A stretch of DNA of 64,000 bases, from positions 348,040 to 412,039 of the forward strand of contig JAIWNE010000016.1 in the NCBI GenBank assembly GCA_025331445.1, in the 5' to 3' direction. The notes beneath the pieces were generated by a model. That model did no database searches. It was not told where the DNA came from and saw only the letters and a list, made by a program, of their open reading frames with translations. Both the position numbers and the translations under genes were made by a program. The DNA is from Blakeslea trispora (taxonomy: Eukaryota; Mucoromycota; Mucoromycetes; Mucorales; Choanephoraceae). Position 1 is the first letter of the stretch. The number at the start of each line of letters is the position of its first letter. Below are positions 37,174-49,817 of this stretch, piece by piece.

Positions 37174-37382
37174 TTGAAAACACTTGTTGTAAAAGAGACG
37201 TCTTTTAGAATGTGGAAGTCTGTCATTTTGGTTTTTGACATTATGCTATTTGGAATTTCGTTATGCGCTCATTGGATATTTTTTATGCTTATTGATTTTT
37301 TTTATTTTACGCCAATTAGATTTTCGGAAACTGTCAAATGGTTTTTGAAACCCGTCATTTGGCACTGTAAGCACTGTATAAG
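37174..37382 (-). mobile_element. Terminal and subterminal repeat of the transposase relic
   Basis: The outer edge reads, on the minus strand from ~37382, TTATACAGTGCTTACAGTGCC and continues with CCAAATG/TTTGACAG-type repeats; related copies of GTCATTTTGG or GTCAAATGG occur at ~37215 and ~37331. The block is homologous to 27700-27758 in opposite orientation. No matching opposite terminus was found near 36.2-36.4 kb, which fits 3' truncation. Confidence 0.55.
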
Positions 37383-37497
37383 CATGTTCTTCATCGAAAA
37401 GATTATCTGAGTTTTAAATCTTATAAGCGGATATTTAAAATTGCTGCCAATTTTAAAATGACCACTCCATTTAAAGAAAGAAAAAAAGATTAACTTT

Positions 37498-39805
37498 ATG
37501 GAAGACGCACGAGAAATTGCCATCGCAAAGCTATCTGATTTATTGAAGCATCCGGACGACCTCAACACGAAGCTTGGTCCCTTAACAAGAAAACTAGCAA
37601 GAGAGAAGGCTTCTATCGATGCTCAGTTAAATACCGGTGTTCAATCTCAACTGGATCATGTACAAGAAGGTCTAGAGACATTGACTATCTCTAGTCGAAA
37701 CATCAACCGTGTCAAGGAGAACATGCGGACCATCGACAAGCTCTGTTATGACGCACAATCTATGATTCAAGATTTTCCTCGCATCAATATGGTAAGTTAT
37801 ACTTGGCTTGATGGCTCCAGGATGCTAAGCGCTTTATTTCCCCCTCTCTCTTTAGATATCTCAGGTCCACCAGAATTTCGTAGCCACTCAGGCACAAGTA
37901 AAAGCATTCGAGAAGTTGTATCAACAGTTGGATGATTTGGACGCTGCATTTGAGCCGATGCGAAACGACATATTTCACCCACATGATGCACTTTTGCATG
38001 TCCATTATCACCTCTATAAGCTAGAAGAGTTTCGAGACAAGACAATGCATCAAGCACGCGATTCACCCCACGATGCCATGATCACTTTAAAGACTTATTT
38101 TAGACGTGTGGATGTCTTGTCGGATGACTTTACACAACATCTTTGGCTGTTGACTCGGAACTTAATTCCCCTGATTGACAATGGATGCGGTGCCACCATC
38201 ATTAAGCTTGTCAAGATTATCGAATGCGAAGAGGCAGCGGATGAAAAGGCTTTGGCTGCCAAGCAAGCTCAATCGAATCATCAAGACTTGCAAGGCAACA
38301 ACCACAAGAAGTGGAGATTGGCAGAAGGAAACCCGCGTACCATTAAATCGTACCGAGTTGAGTTCTTTGAGCAACTACATCAATCACTACGAGAACATTT
38401 CGATCGCGTATTTCAGCCTTATAGAGAACAAGAGGACTGGCAGAGTGCTCTGGACGCTACTGAATTTATCTTTGATGACCTCGAACTTGTGTTTCATGAA
38501 ATTGTGCCTAAATTTCCAAAGAAATACAAGATATTCCCTTACTTTGTACTTGAATACCATCGCCATACCTATGATCTCCTAAACCGACTCATCGCGCAAG
38601 ACTTGGATGCGGGTACTATCTTGCGTTTATTACGGTTTGTACGTGACTACTATACCACCATGAGCACACGATTGGGTGTGACTGAAGAACTATTGGAACC
38701 ACAGCTGTTGGATGGTCAAGAACAACCTTTGGTGGATGAATATTTGAAGTTGGTGCGCCGTACATTGGTCGAATGGACATCCAATCTAATGCAATCCGAG
38801 TCTACTCACTTTGTGAACCGAGATGAGCCTCCAGAGATGTCGCCCGATGGGCAATTGGGCCTTCCGGGTGCCGTTGATCTCTTTCAGATTATCAATCAAC
38901 AAATTGATGTGGCAGCCGATGCCAACCAGGGTAAACTGCTGTATTTGGTGATCAGTGAATGTCATAAGGTCATGAAGGACTCACAGAGTTTTTGGAAGAA
39001 ACTGTTGCACTCTGAATTACAAAAGCAATTTGATACGCCAAACGAGGTGCCTATTGGGTTTTTGGAATACACCATGGCACTAGCCAACGATCAAATCAAA
39101 TGCTCAGATTATGCTAATGATATGCTCATTCGAGTCCCGCCTATTGTGGATGCCAACTATAAGACTCAAGTAGAAGACAAGCTGTCGACAGCGATTGATG
39201 GCTACCTTCAGATTGCTGTCAGTGCAAGAGAAGCTCTGTTAGAAATCACGTTTGCTGATGTAAAATCTGTTTTCCAAGACTTGTTCTCTACGCGTTGGTA
39301 CGAACAACCCTTGATCCCCTCTGTCATTGAGACATTGCGCGATTACTGTAACGATTTTGCACATTTAAATCAGTTCATCTTCGAGAAACTGGTGCATGAT
39401 ATGCTCGATCGATTCCTGATGCTCTATCTTGAAGCCATGCGACACAAGACAGCTAAATTCCAGATGCCCACCTGTCTAGAGCGTATTGAGAATGATGTGC
39501 GCTTATCGTTCAGTTTCTTTGCTGAACTGACATCGCCTGAGGAAATGGAAGAGCGCTTTGATGTGATTGACAAGATACATAATTTGCTCAACAGCAGTCG
39601 CCGTATGATCTTTGTGGATTATTATAATCTAAGACAAGCTTATCCTGATGTGCCACTGGCATTTGTGGAAAATATTTTGTCCAAGCGAGATGACTTAGAT
39701 AAAGCAGCTCTGAAGGATATTATGGAAGGCATCAAGGCAAAGGCACGTGAATATGAACCAGATACAAATACCCCTCCTACCATTTTTAGTCGAATCAAAT
39801 GGTAG
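37498..39805 (+). CDS. SEC6: Exocyst complex subunit Sec6
   Basis: Two exons, 37498-37791 and 37856-39805; 747 aa, close to the family length. An N-terminal coiled coil (LGPLTRKLAREKASIDAQL) leads into the Sec6 signature INM-ISQVHQNFVATQAQVKAF across the splice junction, followed by the helical-bundle CorEx rod to the end (QAYPDVPLAFVENILSKRDD near the C terminus). Known role: core subunit of the exocyst, tethering secretory vesicles to the plasma membrane at hyphal tips and septa. Codon use and frame are clean. The start follows AAAGAAAGAAAAAAAG leader sequence about 120 bp from the transposon terminus at 37382. Confidence 0.95.
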
Positions 39806-39903
39806 TTACATGTCAAATAAATGTCTATCAGTCACGAGAATTTTTTTTATATGTGTATGTTTTGAAGTTTTTTTGCTTTGTTTTTGTTTTTATTCATTCC
39901 AAC

Positions 39904-41372
39904 ATGTCTTTACGTTTGAGTGCACTTACTCTCCGCAGTCAGCATCAAAAGGCCACTTTGGCTTGTTCCTCTATAACAAGATCTCGATTGCTTCATAGCT
40001 CTCGATTATGCCGCCAACAACAACAACAAAAGCCTTTGATGAGCCGTTTAGTTGATAGTTGGAACAATACCGAAACAAAATGGTACCCTATTCCAGTAGC
40101 CCTTGGCCTAAGTGTCATTGGCTTTATTCAATACCGTAGAGTAAGAGAACGTACAGAGCAAGAGACAGAACAACAACGACAGAAGAAGTATGTTGCTTCA
40201 GGCCCATGGCAGGTAATTTTTCTTTCTCTTCATTGGATATCATAAAACTTTATTGAAAAAGAGAATGATAGGTTCATGTAGCTGCTGCCTTGCCTTTAAG
40301 AAGTATGTCTCGAGTATGGGGCGCTTTCAACTCGATCACCATCCCCACACCTTTACGTCCAATGGGCTATAAGCTCTACAGTTGGATTTTTGGTTGTAAT
40401 CTAGAAGAAATGAAGAATCCTGACCTCTATGCTTATCCTAACCTATCTGCCTTCTTTTATCGAGAATTAAAAGAAGGTGTTCGTCCTCTGGCCGACGCTC
40501 CCTTAGTATCACCTTCTGATGGTAAAGTCTTGCATTTTGGTGTTGTGCAAGGACAAGAGATTGAACAAATCAAGGGCGTTACATACAATCTAGATGCTCT
40601 GTTGGGTAATGACGATAGGCCCATGTCACCCGTCACCAATGCTATCTTGGGCAACCAGACACAGGTGGTAGACGAGGAAGAGTTTGCGAATGTCAATGGC
40701 ATTGAGTATTCTTTGGGTGATATGTTGGACCAAGGACAATCTGTTAAGACAGAGTCTGCTGTCGGACCTGATGGTTTAGCTGCTACCGAAAAGACGGATC
40801 CCAAGGTGGAGCAAGATCTAGCCAAATTGGCGGATGTAAAGACCAGTATCAATGAACACAAGGTGAAGCCTGGTCATGCCATGTTCTTTTGTGTTGTCTA
40901 TCTTGCTCCGGGCGATTACCATCGATTCCATTCACCTACCAACTGGGTAGTACAGACCAGAAGACATTTTGCAGGTGAACTCTTTAGTGTGTCCCCTTAC
41001 TTTGTCAAGCTATTGGAAAACTTGTTTGTGTTGAATGAACGTGTTGCTCTGTTGGGTAAATGGAAGCACGGCTTTTTCTCGATGATTCCTGTGGGTGCTA
41101 CCAATGTAGGATCCATCAAGATCAATTTCGATGAAGCACTCAAGACTAACCGTAAAGAGGATCTTCCTCTCGGTACTTACACTGAAGTCACCTACAAGTC
41201 TGCCAGTAAACTTTTGGGTGGCAAGGCACTTCGTTCTGGTGACGAAATGGGTGGCTTTTATTTGGGCTCTACTGTTGTCTTGGTGTTTGAAGCACCTACC
41301 TCATTCAAGTTCCAATTGACTGCTGGACAAAAGATCAAGATGGGTGAAGCATTAGGTCAGATTGAGCCTTAA
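39904..41372 (+). CDS. PSD1: Mitochondrial phosphatidylserine decarboxylase (Psd1-type)
   Basis: Two exons, 39904-40212 and 40272-41372 (59-nt intron); 469 aa. The N terminus is a basic, Ser/Arg-rich mitochondrial presequence followed by a single inner-membrane span (YPIPVALGLSVIGFIQ). The catalytic region shows DYHRFHSP and the autocleavage motif YLGST, with Ser436 becoming the pyruvoyl group of the short alpha chain (~34 residues). Known reaction: phosphatidylserine to phosphatidylethanolamine in the inner membrane. Between the core motifs lies an insert of about 100 residues with two similar short elements (VTYNLDALLG and IEYSLGDMLD). Only 98 bp separate it from the SEC6 stop, on the same strand. 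Confidence 0.95.
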
Positions 41373-42412
41373 TTTGTAAATACATGCATAAAATTTATAT
41401 ACACGCTTTTTTTTTTTATAACTTATACATCAATAAAAACGAAAAAGAAGAAATAGGAACAAGATAGATTGATATGTTTCTAATCACATAATAAAGTCGT
41501 TCTGAATGTGTTTAACAGACTGTCTTAACTGACATTTTCACTATAGTTATTACATGGGAAGACAATGTGTAGCCTGACTTCTCTCTCTCTTCTCAAGCAC
41601 CTTGATGAATGTATCAGATCATATTTATTGTATGACGTGTGTGTGTTATCGACAGATATAGAAAGAAAGCTGTACAGTCTTCTTCTAACTCTAGTATTTG
41701 AGCAAGGGTGCTTTTTGTCACATTGTCTTCCAACTGATCTCTCCTGTTTTTGACATTTATCCGAGCAAGAAGATCCGCTTCTGATCACAGAGCATACAAT
41801 AGCTTGAAAAATGCTGGATAGCATTTTAGCTTGTGAATTGCTTCTTTGTGAAATATCATACAATGTCCATAGGAGTGTATGAGTGAAACGCTATATTTCG
41901 TGCAATTGAGCTAAAAAACCGACACTGGGTGCATAACTGGTTCTTAATCCCCAAAACTGGCCAACAAGATATGCTTTTCTCGATCAGAATATGAGCGCCT
42001 ATTGTCAACAATATTGAGGTCTTCTTGTCACACACAAATGAATTTGTTATTGATGAAGAGCTTGAGCTGCGCTCGCCTATGATTAAGTGAGAGGGCCTGC
42101 ATCTGATGCTGGCTAAGGATTATAGGCTGAGTGTTATCATTGCTGTTGTTACTATCAACAGTATTGAAAGTGTTATTGTCGTTGCTCTCCACTTTGGAAT
42201 ATGTATTGCCAAAACAGATTTTTCTGGTAAAAAAAAAGTGATACAAAAGAATTGATTTGTAATCTGCACCGAAATTTTACCGAATAGAGTATAAAATGGG
42301 AATACAAAGGATGATAATGCCTTTGTGAAACTTTTTTTTTTTTTTTGCTGATTCACTTTACTACTTTTAAACAAAAGTTTTTTCTTTTTCTTTCTCTTCA
42401 TTATAATCAATC
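41373..42412. other. 1 kb intergenic region, no supported gene
   Basis: 3' flank of the decarboxylase and promoter of the MDR gene. The frame at 41525-41863 (minus) is Cys/Ser/Arg-rich with no domain or splice support. A 14-base T-run at ~42331 and CTTCATTATAATC before ATG 42413 look like core promoter sequence. Confidence 0.45.
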
Positions 42413-43456
42413 ATGAAAGGTGTTCAACTTGTTAAATTTGCTGCTGGCAAAGATGGTCTCTTATACTCTGAAGATTTACCCAAGCCTTCTATCAAATCTT
42501 CTTCTGAAGTGTTAGTACGTGTCAAGGCAGCTGGTACGAACCCTGTTGAAGCCAAGTTGGCAGCTGGTAACATTGTTCGCATGGTGATCAAGATTCCCGG
42601 TATCATTGGTGGAGACTTTGCTGGTATCATTGAAGAGACAGGCACAGATGTAACTGAATTCAAGGCAGGCGATGAAGTATTTGGTAGTCTGTCTTTTCCT
42701 ATGGGTCCCAATGGCACTTATGCAGAATATGTCGTTGTTGATATCAACAAGTGTTCTATTGCCAAAAAGCCAAGCCATATATCATTTGAGCAAGCATCTT
42801 CAGCTGGTATTGCTGCTCTTACAGCTTACCAAGGTGTGGTCAAGGACAGTCCTGTTTCTGAGCAGAAGAGAAAGGTTCTGATTGTTGGTGCCTCTGGTGG
42901 TGTTGGTAGCTTTGGTGTTCAGATTGCCAAAGCATCTCATGCCGAGAATACAGTGGTCGCTATTTGCAGTGGCAAAAATGCAGAGCTTGTCAAATCATTA
43001 GGTGCTGATGTTGTGATTGACTATACCGATCATGCTGCTTATGAAGCATTTCTTGAAAAAGAAAAGGGTTCGTTTGATCATATTTTTGATTGTGTAGGTG
43101 GAGATGCCTATTTCAAGAAATTGGATCCACTTTTGAAGAAATCGGGTGTCTTTTCTACAGCAGTAGGACCTATTGAGCATATCGGATCAGAAAATGTAGG
43201 ATTGTTCTCCATTGCCTCTGCACTTTCTTCAGTAGCCCGTATCAAGCTCTTCTCACCTCATGCCTACAAGTGGATCATGCAATTACCTCACAATGCTTTC
43301 AGAACTGAAATTGCTCCTCTCTTTGAGACAAAGGCAGTACGTGGTATGGTTGTAGATGAAAAAGAAAACATCTTTCCAATTCAAGATGCCTATAAGGCTC
43401 ACGAAAAGCTCATGTCTCATCGCACTGTAGGCAAAATTGTCTTGCGTGTTGACTAA
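42413..43456 (+). CDS. Zinc-independent MDR-family NADPH oxidoreductase (quinone reductase-like)
   Basis: Single exon, 347 aa. The N-terminal GroES-like domain (VRVKAAGTNPVEAKL, PGIIGGDFAGIIEETG, FKAGDEVFG) lacks the zinc ligands of alcohol dehydrogenases. The Rossmann fold starts at VLIVGASGGVGSFGVQIAKA (NADPH-binding AxxGGVG), then HIFDCVGGDAYF. The C terminus carries the family's GKIVLRV. Known relatives: quinone oxidoreductases and RTN4IP1-like reductases; the exact substrate cannot be told. Intronless, like the Old Yellow Enzyme gene, which may reflect horizontal origin or retroposition but is not proof. Well-spaced TATA-less promoter with T-run. Confidence 0.92.
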   Translation: MKGVQLVKFAAGKDGLLYSEDLPKPSIKSSSEVLVRVKAAGTNPVEAKLAAGNIVRMVIKIPGIIGGDFAGIIEETGTDVTEFKAGDEVFGSLSFPMGPNGTYAEYVVVDINKCSIAKKPSHISFEQASSAGIAALTAYQGVVKDSPVSEQKRKVLIVGASGGVGSFGVQIAKASHAENTVVAICSGKNAELVKSLGADVVIDYTDHAAYEAFLEKEKGSFDHIFDCVGGDAYFKKLDPLLKKSGVFSTAVGPIEHIGSENVGLFSIASALSSVARIKLFSPHAYKWIMQLPHNAFRTEIAPLFETKAVRGMVVDEKENIFPIQDAYKAHEKLMSHRTVGKIVLRVD

Positions 43457-43878
43457 TCAAAGCATAGAAAGTTACAAGTACTCATATCAATAATTCGCCC
43501 TAATAATCATATCAATAAAGACCTATTTTTAATTTGAAAGCTTCTTTTCTGTAAGTCTAGCATGTCATTTGTATGATGACAAAAGTATCCAAATATGTCC
43601 ATATACATCTATGCTTCATGGTTGTTCCAAATTCATTAAAGCTTTACCCTAACTAGAAGAAAAAAAATACATACACAGAAATTGATGCAAGCCGCACTAA
43701 AGACCGAATGAACTCTTGTTCACTTAATATCCCACTACACACACATACACACACACAGGCTTAGAATATGTAAACTGGCTAATATAGAACGAGTTTAAGG
43801 TAAAACATATGTCTTGTCTGTTATTTGTTGTAAATGAACTATCTAAACAAAGAAAAAAGATGGACTTTCTCGAGACAT
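43457..43878. other. Convergent 3' intergenic region
   Basis: Between the MDR gene (plus) and the eL37 gene (minus). It contains a short CA repeat at ~43736-43757 and no coding feature. Confidence 0.5.
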
Positions 43879-44659
43879 TTAAGCAGAGGCGGCAACGACC
43901 TTTTTGGCTTGGGTACCTAAAGAGAAAGAAAAAATTTTAAGCATACAAACGAAATCCAAGAGCCTAAAAAAAAATTCTTCACCTTCACGGAAACCGTTCT
44001 TGAAACGACGTTGAACATCCTTCAAGTGAGCCATACGACCAGTACCGGTAGTCTTTCTACGCTTACCCTTTTCGGACCAGTTGACTGAGGAAGAAACGTT
44101 AAGAGGATGTAAAAGAGAAGAAGTTGTTATTTTACTTACAAGATCTGGTCTTGGCAGCAGGGTAACCACATTGAGCACAGGTCTTCTTTTGCTTGTGGAA
44201 AGAACGGTTGCCACAACGTCTGCAGAGGGTGTGGGTCTTTGTGTGACGCTTACCGAAGGAGCTGGTACCTTTGGTCTATGGTGATGGTTAACAACTGATA
44301 TCATTTACATAACATCAAAACAATGCCATCCATCATCGAAAGCCAGCCATGTCCGTTTCCTCTACTTTTCTCTATCTCTTGAAGCAAGAGAAAGTTCTCT
44401 CTACTATGCTGTATAGCTGAACTCTCTCTTTCTTGTCTTCTCTGTTTTGACTTTTTTTTTTATCGCATGGTGTTTAGCTCATGTTGCACATGTTGAAATC
44501 TTCAACTTTCATTTTGTTTTCTCTCTCTCTCTCTATTACTTTTTTTTCTCTAAAAAGATAGACATCGATGCATCCGTCTTTACTTTTCGGTTTATCTGAT
44601 GACCTAGTTGACTGATGGCTGGCTGGATGTTGGATGGATTGGCTCATATACTTTACCAT
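43879..44659 (-). CDS. RPL37: Large-subunit ribosomal protein eL37
   Basis: Four coding exons: 44657-44659 (ATG only), 44140-44275, 43983-44084, 43879-43916; 92 aa, exactly the family size. [20 protein letters not shown] opens the protein; the zinc site is C-x2-C (CRRC) and C-x2-C (CAQC); [18 protein letters not shown] and RRFKNGF are diagnostic. Position of the usual Tyr in SYNW is Phe here. No ATG precedes the Thr codon within exon 2's own frame; the only ATG followed by a good donor is ATG|GTAAAG at 44657, giving a 381-nt first intron that ends CACCATAG. Long first introns next to the start are typical of fungal ribosomal-protein genes. Start exon is inferred; the rest is certain. Confidence 0.9.
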
Positions 44660-45942
44660 TGTATTAAATTAAACCGCGTTTAGGAAGGAGGGTTCAATCA
44701 AGTCCACCCAAGAACACTGGGTATAGCTTTCCCTCTCGCCACTCTTGCAACTCCCGCTGTCCGCTTGCAGTCTGCAACCTACAAACACCGTCACAGAGCC
44801 GCACTTCATAATTTCAAAGTCAGCTATGGGCATTCCTGAAATGGATTTCATTCTGCTTGTCTAGTCTGTCTTTAGCTAGAGAGAGAGAGGGAGAGAGAGA
44901 GGCGTAAGGATAAGTTAAGATAGCTCCGTTCATATTAGCTAAACACGGGCGAGTGCTTAGTTTCTCTCTTTCAGATGTATCAAGTTCATGATACTCTGTT
45001 TCTTATGTTACCAAGCAATAGCCTTTCGTTGAGCCATTTTCTCTGTCCTTGTTGAATCTAGGAGATGTAGATATTTTTTTGCAGCCAAAAAAAAATTGAA
45101 GGTAGACATGGTGTTATTTTTTTAGTTTTTTTTTAATAAACGGTACAATCATGGTCTTTTTCTTTAACTTGTAAATTCAGAACCATGATTGAATAAAGCC
45201 AATGATGGGCACTAGGGCTGTTGAACAAAATTAAACTACAATTGATACGACCATCGCAATAAGAAGAGGGGACTAGAACAGACAGATATAGAGATACTAT
45301 TGCAGGGAACTGTAGGGCGAACCAGAGACTTAGAAGGAGGAGCAGAAACCGATACACAGTCAGACACAGAGAGTCTACTGACGAACAAATGTCTTGATTA
45401 GTGATGCACCTAACTTACAATACATCAGAGCTCATGGTGTCCATCTTTGATGCATGATGTTGGTTGCTTTTACTCATAATATTAGCTCTTTTCTCATCCA
45501 CTATGTTTTCTCTAAAGTAAAGATAAGCTTACTTTTTCGATTTTTGGATCAAATAAGTATGCATAATACATATTCTCTGTTTTTGAAATACACAACTGTT
45601 GTTGTTTTTCTTTATGCAGTACACATATTCTTCTTGTACAGTTTATTTCTCTCCGTATGCAGTTTATTTCCGGAGATGGTCCGTATTCATTCGATTCATC
45701 TATGGCTTTGATGTGTAGTATGACTTTAATTTCTCAATTGGCTATGATATGACATTACTCCCTCACTGGAATTAACTCCGATTAAAATTGAAGAAAGAGA
45801 GTTGACACTTGCTGATGAATAACATCATTGGATGAGAGCTCTAATATAGTAATGAGTCAGATTGATCTCTTTTTTAAAGCGATTTTGTTTGTTTGCTTTC
45901 GTTTCTTTTTCATTCATTTACTCCCTACTCTATATTAAGAAA
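44660..45942. other. 1.3 kb divergent promoter region (eL37 / DAHP synthase)
   Basis: Contains an AG-rich tract at about 44876-44902 and AT-rich DNA. Frames at 45133-45357 (minus) and 45454-45711 (plus) are hydrophobic by composition only. No tRNA-like cloverleaf or B-box was recognised in the GC-richer stretch at 44690-44800. Confidence 0.45.
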
Positions 45943-47615
<1,673 letters not shown>

Positions 47616-47970
47616 TAGCGAATTGTTTACAAATAACCCAAAAAGAAAATCATACAATAAAAAGGATTAGAGATGTATAGTGCTTCCATCTCTTTATTTT
47701 TTAGAAAGTGACTTGAAGAAAGAGAGAAAGAAAAATGTTGTCAGAATTGTTTCCTATTGCTTATACCATACGTAAAAAGGTTCTGTCATACTTTTTATTT
47801 TTGGCTGTCACTACATCACATGTAGTTTAGTCTATGCTGTCTATTTCCTCTGTTGAGTCTTTGAGTAGAATAAATCAAAGCATGAAATATGAATCTATTG
47901 TGCTAGTCAAGTTGTTTGTGCTTTGTTCCACCCAACAGATTAACTCAGAGCTTCATAAGGCTCCTCTTAG

Positions 47971-48042
47971 TACAGTCATCCAAAATTGAAATGGGATTGG
48001 TTTTTATTGTTCTTATCCTAATTTCAATTCCATTTGACTGTA
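47971..48042. repeat. Imperfect inverted repeat, 72 bp, MITE-like hairpin
   Basis: The ends pair as TACAGTCA/TGACTGTA, and beyond a 3-base mismatch the arms pair again through AATTGAAAT/ATTTCAATT. The centre is AT-rich (GGTTTTTATTG). Could be a small foldback element or a transcript terminator hairpin of unknown origin. Confidence 0.55.
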
Positions 48043-48494
48043 AACGCCATTTGCCCTTTTCTGGATTAATTATGTCATGTTGAGAGAAAGAAGGCAAACA
48101 AAGACAAGAGATAAGCATGTCTTCAATCCATTTCTCTGTTTTTTATGCCATATACCGCATAATAAAATAGCAGAAAAAAAATCAGCCAAGGGAACTTAAG
48201 TTAAGTCCTACGACGGGCGTTTTCGAAGATACGTGACTGTTCAAGTATGATATTGATAATGCATATTAGAGGTTTTTTACGTATTGAATTGCATGTATAA
48301 AGAATCATGTTAACTGTTGAATTGAACACACCTGCCAGTGGCACAATCAACAATGTCAGTAATAAGATTGTCAATAAGGGACTGGTATTTGGTAGTGCTC
48401 TCTAGAGTGTCTTTCATGTTATGCTTCAATTCGTAACGTTTACAAGCTGTTTCATCTCAATATACATTATTGGTATCAATACTGGCTTCGCGTG

Positions 48495-48518
48495 AGGGGG
48501 AGGGTCGTCCCTCCCCCT
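48495..48518. repeat. GC-rich 10-bp hairpin
   Basis: Arms AGGGGGAGGG and CCCTCCCCCT with loop TCGT form a perfect stem in otherwise AT-rich DNA. It is followed by a second C-run, AACCCCCTCCC. Confidence 0.6.
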
Positions 48519-48645
48519 TGAACCCCCTCCCAGCTGGCTTAAACATACACTCTGGTCGTGCATTTATACTTTCAATATGCTTGAAAAAAGCAGTCACCCA
48601 AAACGGGTTTCAATACCAATATTTTGAATTTGTTCTTTTTTTTTT

Positions 48646-48846
48646 TGTCATGTCATGTCATGTCACCATGGTAAACCAAGCAAACTCAAGCCAAGACAAG
48701 TCAATCCGAGCTTTTTAAATTCAAATAAAGTTAATCCATGATAGACTGGTATATACAGTTGCAAATTTTAGTTGGGTTAAATCAACTTGGGTCAAGTCAA
48801 GCCAAACAATGTATATTAATGTGCGGTGACATGACATGACATGACA
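48646..48846. mobile_element. 201-bp MITE-like segment with 22-bp perfect inverted termini
   Basis: The left terminus 48646-48667 (TGTCATGTCATGTCATGTCA, then CC) and the right terminus 48825-48846 are exact reverse complements, each built of a 5-bp TGTCA/ATGTC iteration. The internal 157 bp is AT-rich and non-coding. No clear target-site duplication was found; a T-run borders the left and GAAATTTTT the right. Confidence 0.6.
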
Positions 48847-49817
48847 GAAATTTTTCGGACAAAAGAAATAGGGCTTCTCCTACTGAGAAAACGCCCTAAA
48901 AAGGCGGTTTGAATGATACTAAAAGTAATTTTCGATTTTTAATTTTTGATAAAAATCAAGTATTTTTTCTCTCTTTTCTCTTTTCTTTTTTCTTCATTAT
49001 ACCAGCTGTAAAGAACCTCTTCGGCATAACTTGACTGAAAGCCTTACACTTTGTGGGACGCGTCATCTAGTAGATGGAAGACACTGTGCCTACAACTCAT
49101 GGGCATTCCGATCTCAGTGAGTTGCTGATGGCTCCCAAGGCACAACCCCTTGGCAGAGCGTGTCCGGCTGTTGGAGAAGGTAGTAGACGGAGTGACTACA
49201 CTTCGCTTGCGTTGTGTTTCGTCTATTGCTTTGTCTAGCATAGGGTGTCTTACTTGCTGTAATGGCAAGGTGGGTCGTGGCATAGATATTGTCGTCATTC
49301 ATATACTCAATAGCCTGTGTGTTCCAATCGAAACTTGGCGTTGTCTAAGCTGGATCAATAGTGTATGCAGTCGATGTGTTTTAAAAGAAACTTCCTCCTT
49401 CGTGTGGTTGTTCAAACATGTTTTTGGAGTCAGACGAACTTCCACCTTCTCGTGGTTGACTCTGTTAATCAAAGTGAATTCGCGTTTACTTTGAGAACTG
49501 AGAGAAGTTCATTTTTATTATTAAAGAAATAAAACTACTGCTGCTTTAAAAACTGGTCTTCTTGTTTTTGTTTTTTGGCCCAAATGTATTTAAAGCAATG
49601 GAGATTGCATGGATGACTTTAGTGCACGCACACTTTTTTTTTTCTTTCACTTGTAGAGGATTTTGACTGACTTATTATTTTTGATTCAAGACAGTGGCTT
49701 CCACTCACAAGTTCCAGATACCGACTCACCCCCTAAAAAAATACAGAAAATGGGCATTCTTTTTCTTCCTTGCCTTTTTGTTATTACTACTATTGTTTTC
49801 GATAGAATAATAGAACT

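Larger units (their letters stand above)
47616..49817. other. 2.2 kb repeat-rich intergenic region
   Basis: Holds the inverted repeats listed separately (47971-48042, 48495-48518, 48646-48846) and a GC-richer patch (49021-49490) whose frames show no domain. No coding exon is supported before the PPR gene. Confidence 0.5.

Noticed and set aside
41525..41863. 112-codon Cys/Arg-rich minus-strand ORF
   Set aside because: No conserved domain or transcription signals; likely chance.
44276..44656. snoRNA inside the long eL37 intron
   Set aside because: A GATGATG box C-like word is present but no properly spaced CTGA box D or paired termini.
44690..44800. Possible tRNA gene (GGTTCAATC resembles a B box)
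   Set aside because: No acceptor stem, anticodon arm or A box can be folded around it.
49044..49494. Overlapping ORFs on both strands in a GC-richer patch, considered as a retrotransposon fragment
   Set aside because: No reverse transcriptase, integrase or gag motif in either strand; only weak internal repeats.
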